Source: Bacteroidota bacterium (lineage in GTDB: Bacteria > Bacteroidota > Bacteroidia > Chitinophagales > Chitinophagaceae). From it: a DNA stretch of 64,000 bases. Every line of letters begins with the position of its first letter. The stretch's first letter is position 1. The notes beneath the pieces were generated by a model, which did no database searches, was not told the origin of the DNA, and saw only the letters and a list, made by a program, of their open reading frames with translations. Positions 25,443-34,102 of this stretch are shown here, piece after piece. The DNA lies in the NCBI GenBank assembly GCA_018267915.1, contig JAFDXN010000058.1, positions 169,278-233,277 of the forward strand, written 5' to 3'. Position numbers and translations under genes: made by a program.

Positions 25443-26192
25443 ATGCAACACTGGGAGATCGCTTTCTTCTTTCTTGTTATTGCATTCGTTTACGCCGCCG
25501 TTGGGTTCGGTGGTGGATCAAGCTACCTGGCTGTGCTTGCCATTTATGGGCTGCCCTTTCATGAGATACGGCTAACTGCGCTCATATGTAATATCATCGT
25601 CGTCACCGGTGGCACTATAGTATACGTACGTGAGAAACATGTACACTGGAAAAAGATCATCCCTCTGGTGCTGGTAAGCATACCTGCTGCCTACCTGGGG
25701 GCAAGGCTGAAAACAAGCCAGGATGTCTTTTTTATTATTCTCGGTTGTAGCCTGCTGCTGGCATCTGTATTGCTTTGGATAAAGACAACGAAAAACGATG
25801 ACAGGATACAAGCTGCGAAGGAGAGCTATGCAAAAGATGGTCTGCTCGGCGGAGCAATCGGCTTCCTCTCCGGTATGGTTGGCATCGGCGGAGGAATATT
25901 CCTTTCCCCATTGCTGAACCTTAGCCAGTGGGACACAGCGAAAAAAATAGCAGCAACTGCCAGCGTATTCATATTGGTCAACTCCATTGCAGGCATTGCC
26001 GGGCAAATGTCACAGCTACCCAGCGATCTGAATTACAACCGGATCGCAATTCTATGTGTAGCCGTGCTCATAGGCGGGCAGCTAGGCTCGCGCATGGGGG
26101 CCGCGCGTTTTAATCACCTGGTGATCCGCCGCATGACCTCGATACTTGTATTCGCGGCCGGCATCGAGGTATTAGTAAAGCATATACACTAA
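25443..26192 (+). CDS. TauE/SafE-family permease
   Basis: The 249-residue protein has about seven or eight transmembrane helices and two copies of a glycine-rich motif, FGGGSSYLAVLAIYGLP near residue 22 and GIGGGIFLSPLLNLSQWD near residue 145, which mark the internal duplication of TauE/SafE proteins. Family members export sulfite, sulfoacetate or other small anions. It stands 21 bases before moaD, so a link with molybdenum cofactor synthesis (sulfur or molybdate handling) is plausible but inferred only from position. Confidence 0.88.
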   Translation: MQHWEIAFFFLVIAFVYAAVGFGGGSSYLAVLAIYGLPFHEIRLTALICNIIVVTGGTIVYVREKHVHWKKIIPLVLVSIPAAYLGARLKTSQDVFFIILGCSLLLASVLLWIKTTKNDDRIQAAKESYAKDGLLGGAIGFLSGMVGIGGGIFLSPLLNLSQWDTAKKIAATASVFILVNSIAGIAGQMSQLPSDLNYNRIAILCVAVLIGGQLGSRMGAARFNHLVIRRMTSILVFAAGIEVLVKHIH

Positions 26193-26213
26193 AGCACGTA
26201 TTTTTACACCACT

Positions 26214-26456
26214 ATGGTCACCAGGCTTTTGATCTTTGGGATAGCGAAAGACATTGTAGGCAGTTCAGCAACAGAAATAGCGCTGCCTGAAAACGCGACG
26301 ATAACGGACTTGAAAAATATACTTGAAGAACGCTACCCAAGGCTTAAGCAGCTTTCAACGTTCATGATCGCGCTCAACAATCAATACGCCACAGGCGATG
26401 AGCTTATAAAATCAAATGATGAAGTCGCCATCATACCGCCTGTAAGTGGTGGCTAA
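26214..26456 (+). CDS. moaD: molybdopterin synthase sulfur carrier subunit
   Basis: The 80-residue ubiquitin-fold protein ends in PPVSGG; the terminal Gly-Gly is adenylated by MoeB and then thiocarboxylated to give sulfur to molybdopterin synthase. VRLLIFGIAKD-like N-terminus and ALNNQYATGDELIKSNDEVA are typical. It is followed by moaE nine bases later; together they form the heterotetrameric synthase. Confidence 0.94.
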   Translation: MVTRLLIFGIAKDIVGSSATEIALPENATITDLKNILEERYPRLKQLSTFMIALNNQYATGDELIKSNDEVAIIPPVSGG

Positions 26457-26465
26457 CCTTTGAAA

Positions 26466-26882
26466 ATGATAGAGATAAAATTATCAAGTTCTCCGCTCGA
26501 CCTGCAAGCCTGCATGTCATTTGTTGCATCACCTGCAGCAGGAGGCATTGATATTTTCGTCGGCACCGTACGGAATAGGACAAAAGGGAAAGAAGTACAC
26601 CGACTGGAGTTCGAAGCCTACGAAACCATGGCGATTAGCGAAATGCAGAAGATAGCGGACGAAGCGATAGACAAATTTCAAGTGTTAAAAGTTGCTGTCC
26701 ATCATCGTACCGGGTTATTAAATATCGGCGAGGTTCCCGTGATCATAGCAGTATCAGCCATCCACCGTGCAGCCGCCTTCGATGCTTGCCGCTTCATAAT
26801 TGATACGTTGAAGCAAACAGTGCCTATCTGGAAAAAAGAAATTTTCGCCGACGGAGAAGTATGGGTGAACGCACATCCCTGA
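26466..26882 (+). CDS. moaE: molybdopterin synthase catalytic subunit
   Basis: From the ATG at 26466 the protein has 138 residues; a TTG six bases upstream is also in frame. AGGIDIFVGTVRNRTKGKEV near residue 27 and LEFEAYETMA, HHRTGLLNIGE and WKKEIFADGEVWVNAHP match MoaE, including the active-site lysine in WKKE. It converts cyclic pyranopterin monophosphate to molybdopterin using sulfur from MoaD. Its stop codon abuts that of the convergent moeB with no gap. Confidence 0.94.
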   Translation: MIEIKLSSSPLDLQACMSFVASPAAGGIDIFVGTVRNRTKGKEVHRLEFEAYETMAISEMQKIADEAIDKFQVLKVAVHHRTGLLNIGEVPVIIAVSAIHRAAAFDACRFIIDTLKQTVPIWKKEIFADGEVWVNAHP

Positions 26883-27932
26883 TCAGGACCAATCATTAAT
26901 ACCCCCGGCCAGCGACTTGACTTGAATACCCGGCATTTTTTCCTGCAACCATTTTGCGGCCTGCATGCTACGTTTACCTGACGCGCAGTAGAATATTATT
27001 TCTTTATTTGCCTGTAAAAGCTCCGTACTATGCTCCAGCTCATGAACAGGCAAATTAATACCGCCAATATTGAATAGTGCATGTTCTTCAACAGTCCTCA
27101 CGTCTATTAACTGCAGGTTATCACCACCAAGTATTTTCTTCAAGGCTTCTTTTGAAATGGTCGCTACCCTTGAATCTTCCCCAAAGGTTGTGATATTTGT
27201 TTTCGTAGCATGCCCTATGTTGATCGTCCTGCTTTGCATACTCTTTGCGTCAAATATCAGCATCCTGCCTGCAAGAACTTCGCCTTGCCTGGTGATCACT
27301 TTAATCGCTTCATTGGCCTGTATACAACCAATGATCCCGGCGATGGTAGGCAGTACGCCCCCATCGGCACAGTCCGGTATCTGCATCGCGTTCGCCTCAG
27401 GGAATACATCCCTGTAGTTGGGGCTGCGCGTTCCATCTTCATTCAGCATATTCCAAACAGCAGCATGTCCCTCGTACTGGTAAATAGCTCCGTGCACAAG
27501 CACTTTCCCAGCCATAACACATGCATCATTCAGTAAATAGTGAGTCTCAAAATTATCTGTGGCGTCAACTATCAGGTCATAGTAAGCTATCAATTCAGCC
27601 ACGTTGTTTACATTAACCCTGGTTTGATGGGTTTCAATTGTTACACCGGGGTTTTGTTTCGACAAGCGCGCTGCCGCGACAACAACTTTCTTTTGCCCTA
27701 CCTCCTCCTCGTTATACAGCACTTGCCTGTGTAAATTGCTCACGCTGATCACATCATCATCAGTAATACCTATCGTCCCTACCCCGGCGGATACCAAATA
27801 TGTTGCAGCAGGACATCCCAATCCCCCCATGCCAACGATCAATACTCGGGCCTGCTTTAGTAATTCCTGCGCTTCTTTGCCAAATCCCGGCAGCGTCAAC
27901 TGGCAGCTATATCGTTCCAATTCCTCGTTCAT
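26883..27932 (-). CDS. moeB: MoeB/HesA-family adenylyltransferase with C-terminal rhodanese domain
   Basis: The 349-residue protein has an E1-like domain: ERYSCQLTLPGFG, VLIVGMGGLGCPAATYL near residue 30 for ATP, VDATDNFETHYLLNDAC and IPDCADGGVLPTIAGIIG. It adenylates the MoaD C-terminus. The paired CxxC zinc motifs of E. coli MoeB are missing. Residues ~255-349 form a rhodanese domain with active-site YCASGKRS (Cys-persulfide carrier). The E1-rhodanese fusion resembles eukaryotic MOCS3 and could both activate and sulfurate MoaD. It is the last gene of the minus-strand moa operon and overlaps mobA by four bases. Confidence 0.92.
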   Translation of the reverse strand: MNEELERYSCQLTLPGFGKEAQELLKQARVLIVGMGGLGCPAATYLVSAGVGTIGITDDDVISVSNLHRQVLYNEEEVGQKKVVVAAARLSKQNPGVTIETHQTRVNVNNVAELIAYYDLIVDATDNFETHYLLNDACVMAGKVLVHGAIYQYEGHAAVWNMLNEDGTRSPNYRDVFPEANAMQIPDCADGGVLPTIAGIIGCIQANEAIKVITRQGEVLAGRMLIFDAKSMQSRTINIGHATKTNITTFGEDSRVATISKEALKKILGGDNLQLIDVRTVEEHALFNIGGINLPVHELEHSTELLQANKEIIFYCASGKRSMQAAKWLQEKMPGIQVKSLAGGINDWS

Positions 27933-28558
27933 TCTTTCACACTTGTTTTAGACAAGATATCGCGCACCTTTTCTGCGTCCTCTGGCGTATTCGTGTTCAT
28001 CAGTGCATCGGGATCGGCAGCCTTCAGCACGGTAACATGCTCACTTCTCATCAACGCTTTACGCGGACATTTATAGCCTTCGTCTATAGCCCCAATCAGA
28101 TAAGGATAAGCCGCAGGCTCCCAGATAGTGATCAGTGGTTCCGGCAGTCCATCATACGGGCTCTCATATGTAGTAGCGATTGCATTTTCATTTCTGTGTT
28201 CAACCAGGTGCCGGAGCGTGGCCTCATCCAGCAAAGGCAGATCGCAAGCTAAAATAAGCCATGCAGATTCCGGATCTTTCTTAAATGCCGTCAGTATAGC
28301 TCCCAGTGGCCCCATATTTTCATACACATCCGGCAGCAATGGATAGGCACTACTGACCACCTGCTGCTCATCCCGGCAGGATATGAAAACCTCACCACAA
28401 AATTTCGATAAAAGTGTCGCTATATACTCACGTTGTTCTACCCCATGCCAAAGCATAGCACCTTTGTCCTGGCCCATACGCAGGCTTTTGCCGCCCGCTA
28501 ATACTGCTCCGTTCAATCTTTTACTTTTACTTGTCACGCTTAAAATCATTTTTACCAC
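27929..28558 (-). CDS. mobA: molybdenum cofactor guanylyltransferase
   Basis: The 209-residue nucleotidyltransferase carries NGAVLAGGKSLRMGQDKGA near residue 16, the MobA consensus for GTP binding, then LPDVYENMGPLGAIL and LILACDLPLLDEAT with the metal-binding Asp. MobA attaches GMP to Mo-molybdopterin to make the bis-MGD cofactor used by DMSO reductase-family enzymes. The start overlaps the end of moaC; a methionine three codons downstream (28549) is an equally good start. It implies that at least one MGD enzyme is encoded elsewhere. Confidence 0.92.
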   Translation of the reverse strand: MVKMILSVTSKSKRLNGAVLAGGKSLRMGQDKGAMLWHGVEQREYIATLLSKFCGEVFISCRDEQQVVSSAYPLLPDVYENMGPLGAILTAFKKDPESAWLILACDLPLLDEATLRHLVEHRNENAIATTYESPYDGLPEPLITIWEPAAYPYLIGAIDEGYKCPRKALMRSEHVTVLKAADPDALMNTNTPEDAEKVRDILSKTSVKE

Positions 28559-29006
28559 CGGTCTTCTCCATCAGCTTTGTTTCCCTGATCACAATATCAT
28601 GACTCATAGCCTTGCACATATCGTATACCGTTAAGGCAGCTATAGAAACACCAACCAATGCCTCCATCTCTACACCTGTTTTAGCAGTAATGGTCGCAGT
28701 GCAGTCAATGATCAGTTCATCCTTTTCATTTACTTCTATCGTTATTTTACAATTATCCAGTCCCAGCGGATGGCATAAAGGTATCAACTCACCGGTCTTC
28801 TTAGCCGCCATAATACCCGCAATAATAGCCGTCTGAAATACAGCGCCCTTTGCAGTTTGTATATCGCCATTGCTCAGCTTTGCTAATACTTCATCAGGCA
28901 AGGCAACAACGCTCCTCGCCCTTGCAGTTCTCTTGCTCACCGCTTTCCCGCTAACGTCCACCATAGTGGCGCGGCCCTGCTCATCTAAATGTGTAAGATC
29001 AGCCAT
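28527..29006 (-). CDS. moaC: cyclic pyranopterin monophosphate synthase
   Basis: The 159-residue protein has the conserved MVDVSGKAVSKRTARA near residue 15, KGAVFQTAIIAGIMAAKKT and LIPLCHPLGLDNCKI near residue 75, and GVEMEALVGVSIAALTVYDMCK, all hallmarks of MoaC. It acts after MoaA to form cyclic pyranopterin monophosphate. The start codon overlaps the moeA stop by one base and the end overlaps mobA. Confidence 0.95.
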   Translation of the reverse strand: MADLTHLDEQGRATMVDVSGKAVSKRTARARSVVALPDEVLAKLSNGDIQTAKGAVFQTAIIAGIMAAKKTGELIPLCHPLGLDNCKITIEVNEKDELIIDCTATITAKTGVEMEALVGVSIAALTVYDMCKAMSHDIVIRETKLMEKTGGKNDFKRDK

Positions 29007-30214
29007 TAGCTAAACATAAATGGTTTGAAGGGCCATATGCGGTACACATCTCCCTTGTTAAATAATTTTTTTTCCATCGGCAATTCCATAAAGGCATCCG
29101 CATTCACAAGGTTCGTCAGGTCGCCCGACCCATTCCCTTCCACTGGTGTGGCTATTAACTGCGCTTTCTTATTTATTCGCAATTGCACCTGTACAAAATA
29201 TTGCAAAGTCGGTTCAAAACGCACATCTTCTGCCAGCAGGGCATACTGTTGCTCCTGCTCCATCCCCATGCAAGCCCTGAACCAGGGAACAAAATACCTG
29301 CGAAAACACATAAAAGTTGATACAGGGTTGCCCGGAAATGCAAACACTTTCGTTCCCCTTTCATGCTCCCCGAACCAAAATGGTTTGCCTGGTCTTTGCT
29401 GCACCTTATGAAACAGTTTCTTTACCCCAACTTTCTCCAAAGCAGCCGCCACCAAGTCATATTTCCCCATTGATACGCCCCCGCTCAATATCACAACATC
29501 GTAATTCCGAAAACTGTCTTGCAATGTACGCTCAATAACAGCCTCATCATCCGGCAAATGCACCATCTCCGCACTTATTCCGATCTCCTTCAACGCAGCT
29601 TGCAGGCTGTAAGTATTCGATCCCCTTATCTGGTGCGCAGCCGGTTTGTCACTCACAGCTACCAATTCATCACCGTTGGAAAACAATATTACCCTTGGCA
29701 GTTTCCTCACCTTCACCTTCTCGTAACCGGCAAATGCTGCCACACCCACAATTGCAGGACCAACCACACTCCCCTTTTTCGCTATCACTTCACCCTCTTT
29801 CTTATCTACCCCCTTTTTGTGGACATTCTGTCCTCTCCTGATCTTTTCAATCTGCACAACAGCAACACTATTTTCGATCTTCAGATCCTCATAACGAACT
29901 ACGGTATCCACCGTTTCACTCAGCATAGCTCCTGTCATTATCTCCACACACTCTTGTCCATCATTTATGAACACCGGCATATCACCTGCGGCCTGTATCG
30001 TATTTACCTTGAACGATCTCACACCATTTTCAAAAGCATCAAAACTGATTGCCACACCGTCCATAGTTGATCTGTTACCCGCCGGCATGTCCCTGTCAGC
30101 AACGATATCCTCAGCCAATACCCTCCCCTGTGCCGACTGGAAATGAACCATTTCATCACCATAGTCGCACGCTGAGTTCAATATGATATGTTCTGCTTCA
30201 GCTACTGTTATCAT
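29006..30214 (-). CDS. moeA: molybdopterin molybdenumtransferase
   Basis: The 402-residue protein shows AGNRSTMDGVAI near residue 45, ILFSNGDELV near residue 175, VILSGGVSMGKYDLV near residue 245 and FAFPGNPVSTFMCF near residue 290, motifs of MoeA, which inserts molybdate into adenylated molybdopterin. The adenylation partner MogA/MoaB is not in this cluster. The gene overlaps moaA by one base (stop and start share an A). Confidence 0.95.
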   Translation of the reverse strand: MITVAEAEHIILNSACDYGDEMVHFQSAQGRVLAEDIVADRDMPAGNRSTMDGVAISFDAFENGVRSFKVNTIQAAGDMPVFINDGQECVEIMTGAMLSETVDTVVRYEDLKIENSVAVVQIEKIRRGQNVHKKGVDKKEGEVIAKKGSVVGPAIVGVAAFAGYEKVKVRKLPRVILFSNGDELVAVSDKPAAHQIRGSNTYSLQAALKEIGISAEMVHLPDDEAVIERTLQDSFRNYDVVILSGGVSMGKYDLVAAALEKVGVKKLFHKVQQRPGKPFWFGEHERGTKVFAFPGNPVSTFMCFRRYFVPWFRACMGMEQEQQYALLAEDVRFEPTLQYFVQVQLRINKKAQLIATPVEGNGSGDLTNLVNADAFMELPMEKKLFNKGDVYRIWPFKPFMFS

Positions 30215-31203
30215 TATCCGCCAATTGTAGCCATCGATTCACTTACAAGATTTCCCGCATGCCGCGTATGTTCGGCTTCCCACCCATCTACAGCCTTACC
30301 TTTTACAGCAGCCACTAGTGCTCCGGCTATGGCTTCGTCCTCCATGCCAGATCGCAATAATGCACGTACATCAAATACCCCCTCATCATACAGACAGGTT
30401 TTCAGTCTCCCATGCGGAGTGATCCGTATTCTGTTACAGGTACCGCAAAACGAACGTGTATAAGCTGCAATGATACCCACATTCCCTTTATGCCCGGGGA
30501 TGCAATAATTATACGAGGTGGAATGCGGTGCATCTTTCACTTTGTGGATGTTCGGGTAGCGCGATCTGATCTCATCCAGTATCCGCACATGGTCCCACTC
30601 TAATGCCTCGTATTGTTTACCCGCACCGTTAAATGGCATTTCTTCGATAAAACGCACATCCACATGATTGTCCTTAGTCAGCTCCGCCATTGGAATGATG
30701 TCCATGGTGTTCCGCCTGGCCATCACCACAGCATTTACCTTTACCTCTATCTCATGCTGTAACAATGCCGTCAGGGTATCCATCACCCTTTCCAATTCGT
30801 CGCGCCTTGTGATGTCGTAGAAGCGTTGCTTGTCCAGCGTGTCCAGGCTTAGGTTTATCGCCTTGACGCCAATCCGCTTTAGCTCAGGCACAAACGGTGC
30901 CGTCAATACGCCATTCGTGGTTATCGATAGTTCCTTCAAACCCTCTACCTGCGATAACGCCTCCAGGAAACCCATAATATCCTTCCTCGCGAACGGCTCC
31001 CCACCTGTTATCCTGATCTTCTCAATCCCCTCCTTTACCAATATCCTGCAGAGGCGCAGCATCTCCTCATAACTAAGCAGTTCACTCCTTTGCAGCCACT
31101 TCAGCCCTTCTTCGGGCATACAGTAAGCACAACGCAGGTTGCAGCGGTCGGTTACCGCCAGTCTTAAATAATTAATATGCCTGCCGTGGCTATCTGTTAT
31201 CAC
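30214..31203 (-). CDS. moaA: GTP 3',8-cyclase
   Basis: The 329-residue radical SAM enzyme has the N-terminal cluster CNLRCAYC (Cys21, 25, 28), ITGGEPFARKD, and the C-terminal second cluster (SFCGTCNRIRITPHGRLKTC), ending in the Gly-Gly tail needed for the second step. It converts GTP to 3',8-cyclo-7,8-dihydro-GTP with MoaC. It is the first gene of moaA-moeA-moaC-mobA-moeB. A GAACTTTG box, one base off the -7 consensus, lies at 31207-31214 directly ahead of the ATG. Confidence 0.96.
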   Translation of the reverse strand: MITDSHGRHINYLRLAVTDRCNLRCAYCMPEEGLKWLQRSELLSYEEMLRLCRILVKEGIEKIRITGGEPFARKDIMGFLEALSQVEGLKELSITTNGVLTAPFVPELKRIGVKAINLSLDTLDKQRFYDITRRDELERVMDTLTALLQHEIEVKVNAVVMARRNTMDIIPMAELTKDNHVDVRFIEEMPFNGAGKQYEALEWDHVRILDEIRSRYPNIHKVKDAPHSTSYNYCIPGHKGNVGIIAAYTRSFCGTCNRIRITPHGRLKTCLYDEGVFDVRALLRSGMEDEAIAGALVAAVKGKAVDGWEAEHTRHAGNLVSESMATIGG

Positions 31204-31279
31204 TGTGCAAAGTTCCGTTATTTACCACGATTATGGGCCTGATTTAGCCACAATATAACTTATCATTCAGAATCCTACC

Positions 31280-31308
31280 CCACCCTCAAAAGCCGGCAAC
31301 TAGGGTGG
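31280..31308. repeat. hairpin between moaA and the two-domain dehydrogenase
   Basis: CCACCCT (31280-31286) pairs with AGGGTGG (31302-31308) around a 15-base loop in the divergent gap. It could be part of a dispersed repeat or a transcript structure; nothing more can be said. Confidence 0.45.
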
Positions 31309-31323
31309 CAGGGAGGGTTTTTA

Positions 31324-31331
31324 TATCTTTG
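31324..31331 (+). promoter_or_regulatory. -7 promoter box (TATCTTTG) of the two-domain dehydrogenase gene
   Basis: TATCTTTG fits TAnnTTTG and ends 14 bases before the ATG at 31346. Confidence 0.65.
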
Positions 31332-31345
31332 CCGCGTACCGGTAC

Positions 31346-33457
31346 ATGAAGCAGATCATACAGGATATAAAAAATGGAGATACGATCCTTGAAGAGGTGC
31401 CCTCGCCGGCCATTAAAGCTGGCCATGTATTGATCCGCAGCACGCGCAGTCTCGTGTCTCTTGGCACCGAGCGCATGCTTATCGAGTTTGGCAAGGCCGG
31501 CTGGATCAGCAAGGCCCGCCAGCAGCCCGAAAGGGTAAAAATGGTGCTCGACAAGATAAAGACCGACGGCCTGAGGCCCACAATAGACACAGTACTTAAC
31601 AAACTCGCCCAACCCATTCCCTTGGGCTATAGCAATACCGGCGTAGTGATCGGCATGGGCAAAGGGGTGACTGGCTTTCAGCTCGGTGACCGGGTTGCAT
31701 CCAATGGCCACCATGCCGAAATAGTATCAGTGCCGCAAAATCTCGTGGCCAAAGTCCCCACCAATGTCAGCGACGACGAAGCGGCCTTCACCGTAATTGG
31801 CGCCATAGGCCTGCAGGGTATTCGCCTTGCTGCGCCAACATTTGGCGAAACAATAGTTGTGATCGGCTTAGGCCTCATCGGCCAGATCACCGCCCAACTA
31901 TTAAAAGCCAATGGATGTAGAGTGATCGGCCTCGACTACGAAGCTGACAAGCGGGAGCTTGCAAAGAACAACGGCATCATCACGGCTAACCCGGCAGAAA
32001 CAGATCCCGTCAAACTGGTGCAGTCACTAACAAACGACATAGGCGCAGATGCAGTGTTAATTACTGCCTCAAATAAAAGCAACGACATCATCGCCCAGGC
32101 CGCGAATATGTCGCGCAAGAAAGGCCGCATCGTGCTGGTCGGCGTCATTGGCCTTGAACTGAACCGTTCGGATTTCTTCGAAAAAGAACTTTCTTTCCAG
32201 GTAAGCTGCTCTTACGGTCCTGGTCGCTACGATCCAGCCTATGAGCAGAAAGGCAGCGACTATCCCATCGGCTACGTTCGCTGGACCGAGAAACGCAACT
32301 TTGAAGCGGTGTTAGAGGCAATGTCCTCAAAGCAGCTCAACGTATTGCCACTCATTACCGAGCGCATACCGCTTCAAAACTATGCTTCCGTCTATAACAA
32401 CATGTCGGGTTCCAAAAGCATTGCAACAATTTTAGAATATGCCGGGGCAGAACCCAACAATACAGTTACGTATCTCAATAAGAACTTCCAAGGCCGCAAA
32501 GGCATAATAGGCATCATCGGCGCCGGCAACTTTACGGGCGCTTCTATCCTGCCTGCTTTAAAGAAGAATGGTGAGCAGGTTAAGATGATTGCCAGTGCCA
32601 ACGGTCTCTCTGCTGCTACGCTCGCAAAGAAATTCAGCATTGCTCAGGCCACCAGCGACTATCACGAAATACTTAACGACAAGGACGTCGACACCGTCTT
32701 TGTCACTACCCGCCACGCCCAGCATGCCGACATGACGATAAAGGCTTTGAAAGCCGGCAAACACGTCTTCGTCGAAAAACCACTTGCCCTCACCCACGAG
32801 GAACTCGATGCTATCATAGAAACTTATCAGCAAGGTAGCACTTCACTTTCCGTAGGCTTCAATCGCCGCTTTGCACCCCTTGCTCAAAAAATGAAGAGCC
32901 TCCTGGGCAATGTTGATACACCGATGAATATCATTGCAACAATGAACGCCGGAGCCATACCGGCTAGCTCCTGGGTGCATGATATGGCGTCAGGCGGCGG
33001 TCGCATCTTAGGCGAGGCCTGTCACTTTATCGATCTCTGTACGTTCTTAACAGGCTCTGAGGTTACAGCCGTCTGCATGAACGCAATGGGCGCAGCTCCC
33101 GAAGAGAATACCGACAACGCCTCAATACTGCTTCGCTACGCCAACGGCAGCAATGCGGTCATCAACTACTTTTCCAATGGTAGCAAGCTCTATGACAAAG
33201 AGCGCCTGGAGGTTTACAATATGGAGCGCACACTGGTGATGGAAAACTGGCGCAGGCTAACTGGCTACGGTTTCAAAAATTTCTCTTCAACATCCGCTGC
33301 TCAGGACAAAGGCCACCATGAGCAATTTTCCCGCTTGATGAAAAGTATTAAAAGCGGGTCGTCACCCATTATACCTTTCGATGAGTTAGCAAATACTACA
33401 CGGGCCACGATCGCAGCTATCGATAGCCTGAAAGCCAACAGGTGGGTTGCCATTTAA
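31346..33457 (+). CDS. two-domain oxidoreductase: medium-chain dehydrogenase plus Gfo/Idh/MocA
   Basis: The 703-residue protein joins two enzymes. Residues 1-370 form a zinc-type medium-chain alcohol dehydrogenase fold (AGHVLIRSTRSLVSLGTER, NTGVVIGMGKGVTGFQLGDRV, VVIGLGLIGQITAQLLKANG for NAD); the catalytic-zinc cysteine/histidine set is incomplete. Residues 385-703 are a Gfo/Idh/MocA oxidoreductase (IGIIGAGNFTGASILP, VFVEKPLALTHEELD). This fusion occurs in polysaccharide gene clusters and is thought to act on a sugar or its nucleotide derivative. The paired activities suggest a substrate passed between two oxidation-reduction steps. Confidence 0.87.
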   Translation: MKQIIQDIKNGDTILEEVPSPAIKAGHVLIRSTRSLVSLGTERMLIEFGKAGWISKARQQPERVKMVLDKIKTDGLRPTIDTVLNKLAQPIPLGYSNTGVVIGMGKGVTGFQLGDRVASNGHHAEIVSVPQNLVAKVPTNVSDDEAAFTVIGAIGLQGIRLAAPTFGETIVVIGLGLIGQITAQLLKANGCRVIGLDYEADKRELAKNNGIITANPAETDPVKLVQSLTNDIGADAVLITASNKSNDIIAQAANMSRKKGRIVLVGVIGLELNRSDFFEKELSFQVSCSYGPGRYDPAYEQKGSDYPIGYVRWTEKRNFEAVLEAMSSKQLNVLPLITERIPLQNYASVYNNMSGSKSIATILEYAGAEPNNTVTYLNKNFQGRKGIIGIIGAGNFTGASILPALKKNGEQVKMIASANGLSAATLAKKFSIAQATSDYHEILNDKDVDTVFVTTRHAQHADMTIKALKAGKHVFVEKPLALTHEELDAIIETYQQGSTSLSVGFNRRFAPLAQKMKSLLGNVDTPMNIIATMNAGAIPASSWVHDMASGGGRILGEACHFIDLCTFLTGSEVTAVCMNAMGAAPEENTDNASILLRYANGSNAVINYFSNGSKLYDKERLEVYNMERTLVMENWRRLTGYGFKNFSSTSAAQDKGHHEQFSRLMKSIKSGSSPIIPFDELANTTRATIAAIDSLKANRWVAI

Positions 33458-33486
33458 CCCTTATCTTCGCGGCCATACAGCGATAT

Positions 33487-34092
33487 ATGACACACAATAT
33501 CATGTTCTGGCTTCAGCCCTTTATTGCAGCCTTCACGGGTTGGTTCACCACCTGGATAGCCATTTTCATGCTGTTCCACCCCCGCGAGCCAAAGCGTTTC
33601 CTCGGCATTACCGTTCAGGGCATATTTCCTAAGCGCCAGAAGCAGGTAGCCGCCAAGCTCGGCAGCATGGTAGCCAGGGAGTTGATACACTTCGATGAGA
33701 TCGCACGGCTATTGAAAGACCCTCAAAAGCTCAGGGATTTGAATCCCATCATCAGTAAACACCTTGATAATTTCCTGGAGGTAAAGCTGAAAGAAAAACT
33801 GCCTGTCATATCAATGTTCCTAGGCGAAAGCACGATTAGCAAGGTAAAGGAAGGCATGATGGAAGAGATTGAGTCCCTGCTCCCGGACCTCATTCAGCAA
33901 TACACCGATTCCTTAGCTGGTTCTATAGACATCGAGCGTATGGTCACCGACAAAGTATCCAACTTTTCGTCCGACAAACTGGAAGAAATGTTGCTGAATG
34001 TTATGAAGAAAGAGTTCCGCTTTGTGGAGTTGATTGGGGGAGTATTAGGTTTCCTAATTGGTGTGTGCCAGTTGCTGCTGTCTTTACTCTAA
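33487..34092 (+). CDS. DUF445-family membrane protein
   Basis: The start is set at ATG 33487, giving 201 residues (MTHNIMFWLQPFIAAFTGW); a longer frame from 33442 would overlap the previous gene. There is a transmembrane helix at each end. FTGWFTTWIAIFMLFHPREP and GITVQGIFPKRQKQVAAKLG are the signature of DUF445 (YheB-like) proteins. The middle is a long amphipathic helical region. Function is unknown; members occur in sporulating and other bacteria. Confidence 0.85.
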   Translation: MTHNIMFWLQPFIAAFTGWFTTWIAIFMLFHPREPKRFLGITVQGIFPKRQKQVAAKLGSMVARELIHFDEIARLLKDPQKLRDLNPIISKHLDNFLEVKLKEKLPVISMFLGESTISKVKEGMMEEIESLLPDLIQQYTDSLAGSIDIERMVTDKVSNFSSDKLEEMLLNVMKKEFRFVELIGGVLGFLIGVCQLLLSLL

Positions 34093-34102
34093 TACCCAGT
34101 GT

